64,000 nucleotides of DNA. Source: Oscillatoria princeps RMCB-10. Its GTDB lineage: Bacteria; Cyanobacteriota; Cyanobacteriia; Cyanobacteriales; Oscillatoriaceae. The notes under the pieces were generated by a model that made no database searches, had not been told where the DNA came from, and worked only from the letters and a program-made list of their open reading frames with translations. The stretch covers positions 186,001-250,000 of the forward strand of contig JAHHHT010000010.1 in assembly GCA_019359235.1 (NCBI GenBank). Reading direction: 5' to 3'. Every line of letters begins with the position of its first letter. Positions within the stretch are counted from its first letter, which is position 1. The position numbers were made by a program, and so were the translations under genes. Shown in pieces: positions 51,327 to 60,574 of this stretch.

Positions 51327-53879
51327 TCAGCGCCTGGTGCAGCCTTGCGGCTGCCAAGAATTGGCTCGCGCAACAGTCGCCACCAATTCCACAACCCCGT
51401 CAGGACGAACCACCACAGCCGTCGCTTCTTGCAGGGGCTTTTTGACGAGGATTTTCCCGCTCTCACCGGCAGGCGCGCCAACCTCAGCCGGCACAGCGGA
51501 CTGCAGCCGGTCGGCTTCCGACGCCGGCGGAGGGCTGTCTGTTTCAGATAAATCCCGAACGTCCCGCCAAACGGTACTGGCCAAAAGTGGCAGTGTCGGG
51601 TCTTCCGGCAAACCGCCGCGCCCGGTGACGGTAAAGCTATTTCCCCGATCCGCCGCACAGCCGGCGGCAATTTTTTGGTTGGGATCGAGCGGATATTGGG
51701 CCAACTGCACCAGTCCAGATTTGAGGTCGGTATTGGGCGTTTGGATGGTGACCGTGCCGCTGAATTCGGCACCGCGTGCGGAAGTCGCCGTAATCGCGCT
51801 GTCCCGAGACAGGAAAATCCCCTGTGCGGTAATGCTGACCCGCCCCCCCCTGCCCTCTTGGGCGTTGGCGGCGATGGTGCTTTTTTCCAAAGCTGCGAGA
51901 GTATCGGTATTGATGGTGATGTTGCCGCCATCGCCCGCGCCGGTCACTTGGGCGGCATAGAAAGCCGCTAAATCCGGCGGCAGTCCGACCGGAGTTTGAG
52001 CGCTGCCCGCCGTGACGCTGATGGTGCTGCTGTTGCGCAGTTGCAAAGAGCGCGAGCGCAACGTGATATTCCCCCCTTCCCCGAAGGCTGTCTCCGCCAC
52101 AATGCCGGCTTTATTGTCCAAAAGGATTGTGTCTGCGATTACTTCCAAACTGCCGCCACTTCCTGGAGATAAATTGCTCATAGTGATAACTGCTCCATCT
52201 CGAACGATGAGCTTTCCAGTCGAGATTGTCACGTTCCCCCCACCCGTTCCTGTTGCCAGTGGACCTGCTAAAGCCAGTAAAGTTGTGGGAAAAGCAAAGG
52301 CATCTCTGGTTTTGCCACTCAATTCCACCGATTCTGTTGCGGTAATAATCGCATTTCCGGGACGCCCCGCGCCCGAGCTGTTGGGCGCTATAGCGGCTCC
52401 ATCGCGGGCAATCAATCGCCCGGTGGTCAGTCGCATCTCTCCCGCATTGCCGGCACCTGTGGTAGAGGTGAACAGGACAGAAGGGGTAATCAGGGGCGTC
52501 CCGTCCGAACGCACAGTCACGAGCAAATTGTTTCCCAATACTTCGATGGACTCAGAGGCATTGATGGTGAGATTTCCCCCCGAACCGGCTCCATTCGTAC
52601 TGGCGCTAACAACTCCCACATCTTTGACGCTAAATCGACCCGTGTTAACCGTCAGATTGCCGCTCGCTCCAGGAGAATCGAGAACGGTGTAAGTCTCCAG
52701 CCGAGAAGCACTGATCTCTACTGACTCGGGCGCGCTCACTGTCACATCTCCCCCCCGACCGGCACCGCTGGTATAGGTGCCGATAACCGCACTGTTGCGC
52801 TCACTTAGCCGAGGCGCATTAATCCCCACATTGCCGCTCGCTCCCGCACCCGATGTTACGGAAAACAAGCCAGTCGGGAGTTCTAGCCGGTTGCTGAAAT
52901 CAGTTTCATTAATCGTTACGCTATCTTTCGCCAAATTTCCCGTCCCGACTAGCTCCACCGATTCCGAGGCATGAATCTTGATATCTCCTCCAGGTTCCTC
53001 CCCTGAATTCAGCGCATAAATCCGCGCTCCCGACATCACTTGAACTGTCCGCCCTCGCACCTGTACCGCGCTGCTTGGCTCCCCACTCGCATCTACCATA
53101 GCTCCCTGTTTGAGTTCCACATCTCGGAAGTCGCTCACGCTCTCATATCCCAGTGCCAAACCGCTCCCTGTTGCGCTAATACTGACGGAACTATTTCCCC
53201 CCACACCGGCGAGTTCAATTCGCCCACCGGCTCCCGTTACATATCCCCCCGCCAAACTCACCTCCCCCCCCACCAGCGCCAAAGTTTTCCCCGGCTGAAC
53301 AGACAGTCCCACCGTTTTTCCACTGGTATCTGCAGCCACAGATTGATTGACAATCCTCCCCGGATTCGCTCCCAATTGCAACCCAATAGGCACGCTCACC
53401 GTCAGCACGGGTTTTGCCGCCGTATCTTTAGCGCTGAAAACGCTGCCATCCGCCAAGTTGAGGCGCTCTCCCGTGCTGGCGAAAAACGAGCCGCCGATAT
53501 TCAGTTTAGCATTGGGGCCAAAGATAATCCCGTTGGGGTTGAGCAGGAACAAATTCGCCCCGCCATTCGCTCTCAGCGTGCCGTCTATATTGGAAACTTT
53601 CCCGCCGGTGACGCGCGTGAAGATATTCTCAATTGCCGGGGCGCTGTTGAAGTGAGCCTCCGCCCCTTTTGGTAAAGAGAACTCCCGGAAACTGTGAAAC
53701 AGATTGCCACCGGCACTCGTTCCCCCCTCGATTTTCAGCGCCGAACCCTGTTGCGAGACGGTGGAATTATTTGGCAGGGTTGCATCTGGGACGACTTGCG
53801 CTCCTGAGGGAGAGGGAGCGAGCAGAGATAATGTAGCGAGCGACAGCAAAGGAAGGCGGACGTGGGAAAATGGTTTCAT
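51327..53879 (-). CDS. Filamentous haemagglutinin-type TPS exoprotein, copy B
   Basis: From ATG 53879 the protein has 850 residues with the same layout as copy A: signal peptide, TPS domain with LFLLNPNGIIFGPNAKLNIG, beta-helix region and CAADRGNSFTVTGRGGLPED near the end. The first ~235 residues differ from copy A at only a few sites (for example KGAEAHFN for KGTEAHFN, GGKVSN for GGKISN). Differences are clustered at ~270-310 and ~445-490 and in the last ~75 residues. An ATG six codons further upstream (53897) is possible, but copy A lacks it. Cell-surface adhesion or aggregation is the family role; the actual function is inferred. Confidence 0.93.
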   Translation of the reverse strand: MKPFSHVRLPLLSLATLSLLAPSPSGAQVVPDATLPNNSTVSQQGSALKIEGGTSAGGNLFHSFREFSLPKGAEAHFNSAPAIENIFTRVTGGKVSNIDGTLRANGGANLFLLNPNGIIFGPNAKLNIGGSFFASTGERLNLADGSVFSAKDTAAKPVLTVSVPIGLQLGANPGRIVNQSVAADTSGKTVGLSVQPGKTLALVGGEVSLAGGYVTGAGGRIELAGVGGNSSVSISATGSGLALGYESVSDFRDVELKQGAMVDASGEPSSAVQVRGRTVQVMSGARIYALNSGEEPGGDIKIHASESVELVGTGNLAKDSVTINETDFSNRLELPTGLFSVTSGAGASGNVGINAPRLSERNSAVIGTYTSGAGRGGDVTVSAPESVEISASRLETYTVLDSPGASGNLTVNTGRFSVKDVGVVSASTNGAGSGGNLTINASESIEVLGNNLLVTVRSDGTPLITPSVLFTSTTGAGNAGEMRLTTGRLIARDGAAIAPNSSGAGRPGNAIITATESVELSGKTRDAFAFPTTLLALAGPLATGTGGGNVTISTGKLIVRDGAVITMSNLSPGSGGSLEVIADTILLDNKAGIVAETAFGEGGNITLRSRSLQLRNSSTISVTAGSAQTPVGLPPDLAAFYAAQVTGAGDGGNITINTDTLAALEKSTIAANAQEGRGGRVSITAQGIFLSRDSAITATSARGAEFSGTVTIQTPNTDLKSGLVQLAQYPLDPNQKIAAGCAADRGNSFTVTGRGGLPEDPTLPLLASTVWRDVRDLSETDSPPPASEADRLQSAVPAEVGAPAGESGKILVKKPLQEATAVVVRPDGVVELVATVARANSWQPQGCTRR

Positions 53880-53949
53880 AGTTTCTGGGGCATTCAAATA
53901 GAACTGAGTGAGCTTTCATCAAATTTGCTCCAAAGGAGGCCGGTTGAGA

Positions 53950-54072
53950 GGCGTTGCACAAAGGCAGGATGAACCCCACCCCCCAACCCCCTCCCCGCAG
54001 GCGGGGAGGGGGAGTAAGAGAGGGTTTTGGATGAGTGCAAAAAGTTCAATCATCTTTCTACTGTGCAACGCC
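53950..54072. mobile_element. MITE with GGCGTTGCA ends, copy 3
   Basis: It starts GGCGTTGCACA and ends TGTGCAACGCC. It is flanked on both sides by a perfect 8-base target duplication GGTTGAGA (53942-53949, 54073-54080). The core has CCCCAACCCCCTCCCCGC and GCGGGGAGGGGG, in the opposite orientation to copies 1 and 2. It is inserted upstream of haemagglutinin copy B only. Confidence 0.9.
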
Positions 54073-54203
54073 GGTTGAGAGCTGTAAGATTTTCTTAATG
54101 TTAGCCGCGAAGACCCACAGCACGAATCGTTAAGCTAAGAATACCACCGGCGCAACACTAGAGACACACGGCTTAATATAGTTTTAGGAATGGACAGTAA
54201 GTT

Positions 54204-54275
54204 TAGGACATGGGCATGGGGCATGGGGCATGGGGCATGGGACATGGGGCATGGGGCATGGGGCATGGGGCATGG
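54204..54275. repeat. GGGGCAT STRR
   Basis: About ten tandem CATGGGG units follow AGTAAGTTTAGGACATGGGC. The tract lies between haemagglutinin copy B and the minisatellite after ureC. Confidence 0.9.
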
Positions 54276-54329
54276 CGCTTAATGTCCGTTCCCAATATGA
54301 CTGCTGCTATACCCGCTCCCCGCACAATC

Positions 54330-54589
54330 GAATTGCAGGCGGTTACAATTGAATTGCAGGCGGGAACAATTGAATTGCAGGCGGGTACAATATAATTGTA
54401 TGCCGGTGCGAAGGGATTGTCTGCCGGTGCGAAGGGATTGTCTGCCGGTGCGAAGGGATTGTCTGCCGGTGCGAAGGGATTGTCTGCCGGTGCGAAGGGA
54501 TTGTCTGCCGGTGCGAAGGGATTGTCTGCCGGTGCGAAGGGATTGTCTGCCGGTGCAATGGGATTGTATGCCGGTGCGACAGGATTGTG
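54330..54589. repeat. 21-base minisatellite downstream of ureC
   Basis: About twelve 21-base units. The first three begin GAATTGCAGGCGG and end ACAAT. Nine follow with the form GCCGGTGCGAAGGG plus ATTGTCT, seven of them identical (54402-54547). The unit is a multiple of three and stop-free in several frames, so both strands stay open (AGAKGLS on +, APADNPF on -). A protein is not excluded, but neither strand has a ribosome site and the frames run out into STRR. Confidence 0.9.
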
Positions 54590-54666
54590 TTTCACTCATC
54601 GAAAACCCCCTCTGACTCCCCCTCCCCACCGGCAATACCCAATGCCCTTTTGCGTGATGCCCGTTT

Positions 54667-56385
54667 TTAAAACAGGAAGTAGCGCTGCGCCAGTGGCAAA
54701 ACCTCTGCCGGCTCGCAGGTGAGGAGCTCGCCATCCGCCCTCACTTCATAGGTTTCCGGATCGACTTCCATCTGAGGGAGAGCGTCATTAAGTTTCATAT
54801 CGCGCTTGGAGAGCCGGCGCGTCTGGGAAACCGGCACCGCTTGCTTGCGCAACCCCAGCCGGTGGGGAATATCCAGCTCCAGCGCCGCCTGAGAGACAAA
54901 CGTCAGCGATGTCGCGTGGCGAGCACCGGCAAAGCTGCCAAACATCGGGCGCATGTGCACCGGCTGCGGGGTGGGGATACTTGCATTGGCGTCCCCCATC
55001 TGCGACCATGCGATCGCACCGCCCTTAATCACCATCTCCGGCTTCACCCCAAAAAATGCCGGTCGCCACAGGCACAAATCCGCCAGCTTCCCCTCCTCCA
55101 CGGAACCGACACGACCGGCAATCCCGTGAGCGATCGCAGGGTTAATCGTGTATTTGGCGATGTAGCGCTTCGCCCGGAAGTTGTCCGCGCTCTCCCCCTC
55201 TCCCCCAGCGGCACAGAGCAATCCCCGCTGCACCTTCATCTTGTGCGCCGTTTGCCAAGTGCGAATTATCACCTCGCCCACTCTCCCCATCGCTTGGGAA
55301 TCGGAGGAAATCATGCTGAACGCGCCCAAATCGTGTAAAATATCCTCAGCGGCAATAGTTTCCCGGCGAATCCGCGACTCTGCAAAGGCCACATCCTCTG
55401 GAATGCTCCTGTCCAAATGGTGGCACACCATCAGCATATCCAGGTGCTCTTCCAGGGTGTTGAGGGTGTAGGGGCGAGTCGGGTTAGTCGAAGAGGGCAG
55501 CACATTCGCCTCGCCGCACACTTTAATAATATCTGGCGCGTGCCCCCCACCGGCACCCTCGGTGTGGTAGGTGTGGATAGTGCGCCCTTTGAAGGCGGCG
55601 ACAGTGGTTTCCACAAAACCGGCTTCATTGAGGGTGTCGGTGTGAATCGCAACCTGCACGTCAAACTCATCCGCCACACTCAAACAGGTGTCAATCGCTG
55701 CCGGTGTGGTCCCCCAGTCTTCGTGCAGTTTCAAACCCATCGCACCGGCTTGGATTTGCTCGCGCAGCGCCAAAGGCAGGCTGCTGTTGCCTTTGCCCAA
55801 AAATCCCAAATTCACCGGAAAGGCGTCAGCCGCTTGCAGCATGCGGTAAATGTTCCAAGGTCCCGGCGTGCAGGTCGTGGCGTTGGTGCCGGTGGCGGGG
55901 CCGGTGCCTCCGCCTATCATAGTAGTAATCCCCGATGCGATGGCGACTTCTATCTGTTGCGGGCAAATGAAGTGAATGTGGGCGTCGATACCGCCGGCAG
56001 TCAGGATCATCCCCTCGCCGGCAATCGCTTCCGTGCCCGGACCGATAATAATGTTTACATTATCTTGGATATAAGGGTTGCCGGCCTTACCAATCTTAAA
56101 AATTCGCCCGTCTTTAATCCCGATGTCCGCTTTAACCACCCCCCACCAGTCTAGAATTAAGGCGTTGGTAATCACCAGATCCACCGCACCGTCCGCATTA
56201 GAAATCGGGGACTGTCCCATGCCATCTCGGATGACTTTGCCGCCGCCAAATTTGACTTCATCGCCGTATGTGGTATAATCGCGCTCGACTTCTATAAACA
56301 AGTCGGTGTCTGCTAGGCGGACGCGATCCCCTTCTGTTGGCCCAAAGGTTTCGGCGTAAGCCCGCCGGTTCATTCTGTAGCCCAT
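54667..56385 (-). CDS. ureC: Urease alpha subunit (UreC)
   Basis: A 572-residue catalytic subunit that hydrolyses urea to ammonia and carbamate at a dinuclear nickel centre. Active-site motifs are present: metal His pair in AHIHFICP, carbamylated Lys in [13 protein letters not shown], His ligand in [26 protein letters not shown], the mobile flap Cys/His in MVCHHLD, and Asp in SSDSQAMGR. All expected residues are seen. An AAAGGAGAAA site precedes the first ATG (MGYRMNRR), supporting that start. ureB is 1.8 kb away on the same strand with an oppositely oriented gene between them. Upstream are a -10-like TATAAA and repeats; no clear NtcA site was found. Confidence 0.97.
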   Translation of the reverse strand: MGYRMNRRAYAETFGPTEGDRVRLADTDLFIEVERDYTTYGDEVKFGGGKVIRDGMGQSPISNADGAVDLVITNALILDWWGVVKADIGIKDGRIFKIGKAGNPYIQDNVNIIIGPGTEAIAGEGMILTAGGIDAHIHFICPQQIEVAIASGITTMIGGGTGPATGTNATTCTPGPWNIYRMLQAADAFPVNLGFLGKGNSSLPLALREQIQAGAMGLKLHEDWGTTPAAIDTCLSVADEFDVQVAIHTDTLNEAGFVETTVAAFKGRTIHTYHTEGAGGGHAPDIIKVCGEANVLPSSTNPTRPYTLNTLEEHLDMLMVCHHLDRSIPEDVAFAESRIRRETIAAEDILHDLGAFSMISSDSQAMGRVGEVIIRTWQTAHKMKVQRGLLCAAGGEGESADNFRAKRYIAKYTINPAIAHGIAGRVGSVEEGKLADLCLWRPAFFGVKPEMVIKGGAIAWSQMGDANASIPTPQPVHMRPMFGSFAGARHATSLTFVSQAALELDIPHRLGLRKQAVPVSQTRRLSKRDMKLNDALPQMEVDPETYEVRADGELLTCEPAEVLPLAQRYFLF

Positions 56386-56699
56386 AAATTTCTCCTTTCC
56401 CTTCCCTCAATTTTATAGCACTCACAAATCATTTATAACTGGTATAGATACCCCCAGTTGCGACGCACGCAGTATTCAGTGGAGATCCCCCCCTAGCCCC
56501 CCCTTCAAAAGGGGGGGACATTCTCAAAGCCCCCCTTTTTAAGGGGGGTTTGGGGGGATCTGGATGCAATGACTTGTAGCCGGGGGTAGGGTGCGTTCCC
56601 TAAGAGGGAACGCACCCTACGAGTCACTACGAGTCACTGAAAAAGCTTTCCTCCCGTTTATACAATCCAAAATCCCAAATCCCAAATCCCAAATAGGTT
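56386..56699. repeat. Repeats between the ureC and NlpC/P60 genes
   Basis: No gene. It contains a CCCCCC/GGGGGG-core palindrome with GATCCCCCCCTAGCC and GGGGGGATCTGG ends (56483-56561) and a perfect GGTGCGTTCCCT / AGGGAACGCACC hairpin (56590-56619), followed by AAATCCCAAATCCC repeats. Promoters of both divergent genes lie here but were not identified. Confidence 0.7.
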
Positions 56700-58022
56700 A
56701 TGAGCCCACTTCAGCTGAAAAAAGTTCCTCTCCTCGCTGCGCTGTTACCCGTCGCGCTGGCGGGGTGTGTTAACAAGCCGGCATTGAATACACCGGCAGC
56801 CATCCCCACCCAGCCGGCACTGAATAAACCGGCAGCCATCCAAACCTTTGTCAAAACCTTGAACCCGCAGATGTCCGAACTCCTGCAACAGGAACTCAAG
56901 CGCCGGCAAGTGGAATTTAAACTCACCCCACAAACCCAGGGCAATGCGATTCGCTTATCCGCTCCCAGATCGCTTGACAGGGAAACCGTGTTTGATGTTA
57001 GAATAGAATGGGAAAATAACGTGCCGGTTCTCAAAGGCAAAGTCCTGACGAAGCAACAGAGAGACTTAATTGAAAAGGTGGCAGCAGAGAGCTTCAATAA
57101 CACGGCGCGATCGCAGGTAGCGATTTTTCCCTATGAGGATGTGGGTTTAGATTGTGGCATTACAGTCAAGCCCTACAGCAACCTGTATGTGCAGCCGAAA
57201 GAAGAAGCCGGTGGCAACTTAGCCACCCAGGTGCGTTTGGGGACGCCGGTGAAACTCTTAGAGTACAGTGCGGACAAACAGTTTGTCCGGGTGCGGATTG
57301 AAGATGACGGTTATATTGCCTGGATACCGAGGCGCGATATAATGGAATCGGATGCGGCGACTTTTGAGGAGTGGGTGAAGTCGCCGAAAGTGACGATTGC
57401 GAACACAATTAAGCAGCCGCAAGAAGTCTACTTCGGGACTCGCCTCAAGTACATTCCTGTCAAAGAAACTGACAAAACCAGTGGCAAGTCCCCGGACGTT
57501 GTGGCAGCAGTCATTCCAGGAAAGTCCGCAAAACCGGAAGCAATGCCGGCTATTCAGCTGAAGCGTCAAGATGTATCCCTAAACCGAGCAACTGCTGACA
57601 GATCCGCACTGATTGAGATTGCCAAACAATATCTCCCCAAAGGAAAGCAAGGGGGAGGAAGCTATCTGTGGGGGGGAGCAGTTGGGAAGAATTTGGATTG
57701 CAGCGGGTACACGCAAACGGTTTTCCGAGCGGGGAATATTGATTTGCCGAGAGATGCTGACCAGCAGCAGCTTTACGCGCAGCCGGTGGCTGAGACATTG
57801 CAAAAAATTGACCAGTTGCGTCCGGGAGATTTAGTCTTCTTCAGCCAGAACAGAAAATACGCCACTCATATAGGGATTTATATGGGCAATTACCAAGTTA
57901 TTCACTCGTCTGTGGGAGGGGCTTACAGTGGTGTCAAGATTAGTGCGCTGAAAGGTGGGGGCGATTATGACAAATATTTGCAAGGAATCTATTTTGGTGG
58001 GGGGCGAGTTGGGGGATTTTAA
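56700..58022 (+). CDS. NlpC/P60 (C40) lipoprotein with SH3-like domain
   Basis: A 440-residue predicted lipoprotein with lipobox ALAGC (lipidated Cys23). A duplicated short motif (KPALNTPAAIPTQ and QPALNKPAAIQT) follows. Residues ~45-150 form an uncharacterised helical/beta region, ~160-225 an SH3-like domain (NLYVQPKEEAGGNLATQVRL then GTPVKLLE), and ~300-430 the NlpC/P60 cysteine peptidase: Cys near 334 in NLDCSGYTQTVF, His near 389 in ATHIGIYMGNYQVIHSS. Enzymes of this group cut peptidoglycan stem peptides. It is oriented against the flanking ureC and ureB genes and seems unrelated to urease. Confidence 0.9.
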   Translation: MSPLQLKKVPLLAALLPVALAGCVNKPALNTPAAIPTQPALNKPAAIQTFVKTLNPQMSELLQQELKRRQVEFKLTPQTQGNAIRLSAPRSLDRETVFDVRIEWENNVPVLKGKVLTKQQRDLIEKVAAESFNNTARSQVAIFPYEDVGLDCGITVKPYSNLYVQPKEEAGGNLATQVRLGTPVKLLEYSADKQFVRVRIEDDGYIAWIPRRDIMESDAATFEEWVKSPKVTIANTIKQPQEVYFGTRLKYIPVKETDKTSGKSPDVVAAVIPGKSAKPEAMPAIQLKRQDVSLNRATADRSALIEIAKQYLPKGKQGGGSYLWGGAVGKNLDCSGYTQTVFRAGNIDLPRDADQQQLYAQPVAETLQKIDQLRPGDLVFFSQNRKYATHIGIYMGNYQVIHSSVGGAYSGVKISALKGGGDYDKYLQGIYFGGGRVGGF

Positions 58023-58024
58023 AT

Positions 58025-58146
58025 TATAGCAATGGACAGTCAGTTTAGGGCAAGGCCGGAACGCTTGCTCTTACGGACAGGGACAGGCAAGATGCCTGTC
58101 CTACGGATATATCTCGTAGGACAGGCATCTTGCCTGTTCCATGTCT
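58025..58146. repeat. MITE-end and AGGACAGGC palindromes
   Basis: It begins TATAGCAATGGACAGTCAGT, matching the right end of the element at 40967-41103. AGGCAAGATGCCTGT palindromes around TACGGATATATCTCGTA follow (58080-58137), the same arrangement as at 8292-8353. Confidence 0.7.
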
Positions 58147-58175
58147 GGGGTGCGTTCCCTTGGGGGAACGCACCC
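58147..58175 (-). terminator. GGGTGCGTTCCC hairpin after ureB
   Basis: A perfect hairpin GGGTGCGTTCCC / GGGAACGCACCC abuts the ureB stop codon. It belongs to the GGTGCGTT repeat family (also at 56590, 63547 and 14874) and may act as a transcript end; it lacks a U tract. Confidence 0.4.
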
Positions 58176-58492
58176 TACTTATATCCATCCAGCCGGCCAT
58201 TAATTTGGCCGTTGAAGCCATAAACTTGGCGGCTGCCGGCAAAGGGGACTAACTGGACTGAGCGCTGATCTCCCGGCTCGAAGCGGACAGCAGTGCCGGC
58301 GGGGATGTCGAGGCGCATCCCTCGCGCCTGTTCGCGGTCAAAGTCCAAAGCCTCGTTGACTTCATAGAAGTGAAAGTGGGAGCCGACTTGAATGGGCCGG
58401 TCGCCGCGATTGGCCACCTGCAGGGTAACAGCAGTCCGACCGGCATTGAGTTCAATTTCCCCTTCCTGTACGGTGATTTCCCCTGGAATCAT
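58175..58492 (-). CDS. ureB: Urease beta subunit (UreB)
   Basis: From ATG 58492 ([19 protein letters not shown]) the protein has 105 residues, the normal UreB length. Family motifs are clear: [40 protein letters not shown] and [20 protein letters not shown] with YGFNG. The frame is open upstream to 58627, but that part is GGCGCAT/GGGGCAT STRR. UreB packs against UreC in the urease trimer. ureA, which normally precedes it, is absent: only repeats lie between ureB and the HD-domain gene. Confidence 0.95.
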   Translation of the reverse strand: MIPGEITVQEGEIELNAGRTAVTLQVANRGDRPIQVGSHFHFYEVNEALDFDREQARGMRLDIPAGTAVRFEPGDQRSVQLVPFAGSRQVYGFNGQINGRLDGYK

Positions 58493-58528
58493 AGCGAGGC
58501 TGCCAAATGTCTGCAGGGTTATTATAGC

Positions 58529-58622
58529 AATGGGGCATGGGGCATAGGGCATGGCGCATGGCGCATGGGGCATAGGGCATGGCGCATGGCGCATGGCGCA
58601 TGGCGCATGGCGCATGGCGCAA
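58529..58622. repeat. GGGGCAT / GGCGCAT STRR upstream of ureB
   Basis: About thirteen heptamer units, with GGGGCAT, AGGGCAT and GGCGCAT variants interleaved, followed by AATCCTTGCATCCAA repeats (58633-58668). Confidence 0.9.
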
Positions 58623-58694
58623 AACAATCAATCCAAAATCCTTGCATCCAAAATCCTTGCATCCAAAATCCCCAACACCCGAAATCCCCCCCGA

Positions 58695-58732
58695 AAAAAC
58701 GAAAAAGCCGTTTTCCCAGGAGAAAACGGGCT
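58695..58732 (-). terminator. Rho-independent terminator of the HD-domain gene
   Basis: On the - strand, GCCCGTTTTC, loop TCCTGG, GAAAACGGC is followed by TTTTTCGTTTTTT, a strong intrinsic terminator 46 bases after the stop of the HD-domain gene. Confidence 0.85.
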
Positions 58733-58777
58733 GTTTTGAGGAAAGGGTAATGGGACGGGGATGGAAAGACGGCTCGC

Positions 58778-59638
58778 TTAAGCCGCTACAGGCATCCGGC
58801 TTGTAGCCGTTTCGTGCTCCACCCGGAACACATTGGCATGGAGGTTGGCAATAATCTGTTTCCCCTGCTGGGTGAGTTCCAAGTAGCGAAGTCCGTCCTG
58901 GATGTAGGCATAGACCACATTCCAGTAGAACTTCGGGTAGTTTTGGCGCAAGTCCCCCGGATGGCGGTAGCCCAGACCTTTATTCGCGCCCGTTTCTTCA
59001 AACTCGTAGAACAGGGCGCTAATCTTTTGCAGGTAGCGCGGATCGCTGAGCTGACCGATGAGATCGGCGGCGCGAACCAGTCCGGGATAGTTGATGGTGT
59101 CTTGGTGGTCTTCGTCTTTGGGCACGGGGAAGCGAGTCAGCTCGATATTGCGCTTGATCACCTCGGCATCAATCAGCCGGTGACCGCCAAACCGCTCATT
59201 AATAAAGAGTTTGCCCCGATCCACATGATAGGGGGTGAGACTGGCATCGGTCGCGCCCGCAGGCAGGATCGCCATCTTGCCGTCTGTTCCCGTGGCATAG
59301 AGTCCTTCCGCCGGTCTGTCTTTCCGGCAGACGCCCTTGACATACCCAATGTCGTGGCACAATAGGGAAATCGTGAAGTGCAGCCAGTCCTCGCAGGAAA
59401 CGCCCCCCTCGCGGATGTGCTTCCCCCTGAGGACTTCCTGCCCCACTAAGGTGACTAAGATAGTGTGTTCGACGTTGTGATAGAGAGCGTCGCTGTTGGC
59501 AATATTTTCCAGCGCCATATTGCCGGCCCAGACAATAATGTCGGCATAGTCCGGCTTGTAACCCCCGTAGGTGCGGTGGTAAGCAGCTTTTAGCTGTTGA
59601 GCGAAAGCGTCAATTAGGAGTTCAGTGCAGTTAAACAT
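58778..59638 (-). CDS. HD-domain metal-dependent phosphohydrolase
   Basis: A 286-residue soluble protein of the HD superfamily conserved among cyanobacteria. Metal-binding motifs: His in DALYHNVEHTILVTL (about residues 51-65), HD pair in SLLCHDIGYVKG (about 94), and a distal Asp in RAADLIGQLSDPRYL (about 192). GAGGAAA stands before ATG 59638 at good spacing and a strong terminator follows the stop, so it is probably monocistronic. The substrate (a nucleotide or cyclic nucleotide is common for HD proteins) cannot be told. Confidence 0.88.
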   Translation of the reverse strand: MFNCTELLIDAFAQQLKAAYHRTYGGYKPDYADIIVWAGNMALENIANSDALYHNVEHTILVTLVGQEVLRGKHIREGGVSCEDWLHFTISLLCHDIGYVKGVCRKDRPAEGLYATGTDGKMAILPAGATDASLTPYHVDRGKLFINERFGGHRLIDAEVIKRNIELTRFPVPKDEDHQDTINYPGLVRAADLIGQLSDPRYLQKISALFYEFEETGANKGLGYRHPGDLRQNYPKFYWNVVYAYIQDGLRYLELTQQGKQIIANLHANVFRVEHETATSRMPVAA

Positions 59639-59888
59639 CTCATTTCCTCACCCGAGCGGGCTTCTCACCACTCTATCAAAAACGGCTTGAGAGTTAGGCT
59701 CTCCCGCACTTGTGGTGTAAAACCCATGCTGTCGGGCACAGGGCGCAAGGCTTGGAAAATTTACTGTCCAGCAATCCTTTGCTCTTTTTTATAAGTTGTG
59801 CTTATCACCCGACTGCGGGAGAGCCGAGATTTATATAGATGATAGAGCATATTCAGCCGAATGGTTGACAGGGCCAGATTTGGGAGGT

Positions 59889-60089
59889 TCAATCCTCTAC
59901 GCCCAGCCACCCCCGGCGAACCGCGTAAAGCAGCCGGTTGATTATCCTGCAGTCTGGCTCGCTGATGGCATCGTTTAACAGGACAGACCTCAGCTCTTGC
60001 CGGTGTTCTTCCCTAATCAGCCCACCTTTCCAAGCTTGGAAGCAGATTTCTGAAAGATTGAATTGTGGCAGCCCCGCTATATATTGCAT
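59889..60089 (-). CDS. Conserved small cyanobacterial protein of unknown function
   Basis: A 66-residue protein: MQYIAGLPQFNLSEICFQAW, then KGGLIREEHRQELRSVLLND and INRLLYAVRRGWL. It has no signal peptide or membrane helix and appears largely helical. GGAGGAAGG stands directly upstream of the ATG, an excellent ribosome site that argues for a real gene. I recall proteins of this shape (LPQFNLSEI..AWKGG....INRLLHAVRRGW) in other cyanobacteria, but no function is known. It is upstream of the HD-domain gene on the same strand, 250 bases away. Confidence 0.75.
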   Translation of the reverse strand: MQYIAGLPQFNLSEICFQAWKGGLIREEHRQELRSVLLNDAISEPDCRIINRLLYAVRRGWLGVED

Positions 60090-60574
60090 AGACCTTCCTC
60101 CAAGACTATTAATTTAATGTTAAATCTTTTTAACCTGAGTTGTGTGATTGAAATCGTGCGGTTGGTGTGATATTCTTGAGGCAAATGAGTGATTTAAATC
60201 TCTGCGCTCTGGTGATCTGAGTCAGTTAGCTGAGCTTTTCTGAGTTGGGGGCGCTCTGTGGTAAGCTTAACCCGATCACCCCACTGCGCACCCCAGGCCC
60301 TAGCACCTGGCACCTGAACCGGCGTGGGGGGAGAGAAAAAACCGGCAGCGTTTCGCCCTTGGCTTTTCTGGTAGGGGCTTTCCGGCAGGTCTTGCCCCTG
60401 CTGTGTCGGTACGCTCCCCCGGCAAACTCGATACTTTCCTCACAGGTGCCAGGACTGCCTTAACCTATTTTTAGAAATTCTGCTGTTTCTGACGCCCAGT
60501 TCTTGAAGTCGCTGGCAAAATAGATGTCGCCGGCACTCGATTGAAAATACAGCCGTCCCACACCCGCTCTCGCG
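60090..60574. other. Non-coding spacer upstream of ureE
   Basis: No gene or notable repeat was recognised. The left part is AT-rich (ATTAATTTAATGTTAAATC at 60108) and probably holds the promoter of the small - strand gene. The right part has short GC-rich stretches. Confidence 0.5.

Noticed and set aside
48141-53655. Many long open frames on the + strand opposite the haemagglutinin genes
   Set aside because: They mirror the repetitive beta-helix coding sequence, appear in both paralogs for that reason, and have no start signals.
54330-54589. CRISPR array
   Set aside because: The 21-base units are head-to-tail without unique spacers and no cas gene is near. It is a minisatellite.
58493-58627. 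N-terminal extension of UreB
   Set aside because: It is STRR-encoded sequence, and MIPGEI at 58492 is the standard UreB start.
59815-59925. tRNA-like fold (GGAGGTTCAATCCTCT resembles a T arm)
   Set aside because: The loop has the wrong size, and no matching acceptor stem or anticodon arm could be built.
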